Source of the DNA: JBHGAV01 sp041946685
Lineage (GTDB): Bacteria; Acidobacteriota; Terriglobia; Bryobacterales; Bryobacteraceae
NCBI GenBank assembly: GCA_041946685.1
Contig: JBHGAV010000016.1
Span: 1-64,000 of the forward strand
Reading direction: 5' to 3'
DNA: 64,000 nt
The notes under the pieces were generated by a model. The model ran no database searches, was not told the origin of the DNA, and saw only the letters and a list, made by a program, of their open reading frames with translations. The position numbers were made by a program, and so were the translations under genes. Shown piece after piece: positions 63,764 to 64,000 of the stretch. How positions within the stretch are numbered: position 1 is the stretch's first letter; each line of letters opens with the position of its first letter.

Positions 63764-64000
63764 TCACCAGCGCGGCTCCCGGCGCTGCCGGGGAGGACCG
63801 CCTCCCTGGCGCCGGAATCCGCCCCCACCTCCGCCCGTTGTCTTAGGGCGCGCTTCGTTCACGTTAACGGCCCGATTGCCCACCATCTTGCCGTTCAAGT
63901 CCGCGATTGCCCTGTCGGCCTCCGCCGAGTCAGTCATTTCCACGAAGGCGAACCCGCGCGGCTGGCCCGTATCCCGGTCTCGCACAATATCGATCCGCTC
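63764..64000 (-). CDS. RRM-domain RNA-binding protein, 5' end outside the window
   Basis: The visible 78 residues are the end of an RNA recognition motif: RDRDTGQPRGFAFVEM is the RNP1 region, and AIADLNGKMVGNRAVNVNEA is the last helix and strand. A Gly/Arg-rich tail ends in RREPRW. This is the pattern of small bacterial RRM proteins such as cyanobacterial Rbps, often linked to cold or stress. The frame is open to the window edge and the start lies beyond it. Confidence 0.92.
   Translation of the reverse strand, partial: ERIDIVRDRDTGQPRGFAFVEMTDSAEADRAIADLNGKMVGNRAVNVNEARPKTTGGGGGGFRRQGGGPPRQRREPRW

Overview
The window is a dense stretch of a high-GC bacterial chromosome. It most likely comes from an acidobacterium of the Solibacter/Bryobacter group. 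The best lineage marker is a 1,062-residue secreted NHL-propeller protein (52909-56097, minus) whose C-terminus matches the domain family named for Solibacter (TIGR03437 type). LPS-heptose genes, a lipoprotein transglycosylase and a SurA-like chaperone indicate a Gram-negative envelope. MqnA and MqnC indicate menaquinone made by the futalosine route. This assignment rests on protein recognition only.

Layout. 1-2667: arsenite export (arsA, entering from the left edge, and acr3). 2798-9494: EF-G-like GTPase, LysM transglycosylase, histone-H1-like protein, HipA-like protein, class IV aminotransferase and a zinc-ribbon protein. 9495-10255: about 760 bp without a credible gene, which looks like a large structured RNA on the minus strand. 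10256-14618: beta-propeller protein, bactofilin, two methyltransferases (one broken by a stop codon) and a GT2. 14659-22243: lysS, a LolC/E-type permease, then asnB and two glycosyltransferases that look like a surface-glycan cluster. 22534-24039: a Tat-exported fucosidase. 24118-27317: a lower-GC segment with three secreted-protein genes, bounded by two copies of the ndk 3' end. 27318-29757: ndk, sucD and sucC (minus). 29809-34368: trpD and the heptose genes. 34365-40479: mfd, a PPIase, a YhaM-type nuclease and a BlaI regulator. 41151-44147: a fused Nfn/Sud flavoprotein and a rubrerythrin-like protein. 44140-51144: a compact nine-gene his operon with a leader peptide and attenuator. 51240-59738: GT39, NHL protein, mqnA-mqnC and an orphan adenine methyltransferase. 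59735-64000: PfkB kinase, a hypothetical protein, an attenuator-controlled DAHP synthase, and a group of small nucleic-acid-binding proteins that runs off the right edge.

The most notable signals are regulatory. The his operon is preceded by an 18-residue peptide with five consecutive His codons and a set of mutually exclusive RNA hairpins ending in a terminator. The DAHP synthase gene is preceded by a 21-residue peptide with seven Phe/Tyr/Trp residues, a hairpin over its Tyr-Trp codons and a strong U-tract terminator. Both fit ribosome-mediated transcription attenuation. The third is the 9.5-10.2 kb region, whose two ends are perfectly complementary over 9 nt, whose interior is full of hairpins, and whose 3' end is an oligo-U run. 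The ndk 3'-end duplication is the clearest sign of past integration.
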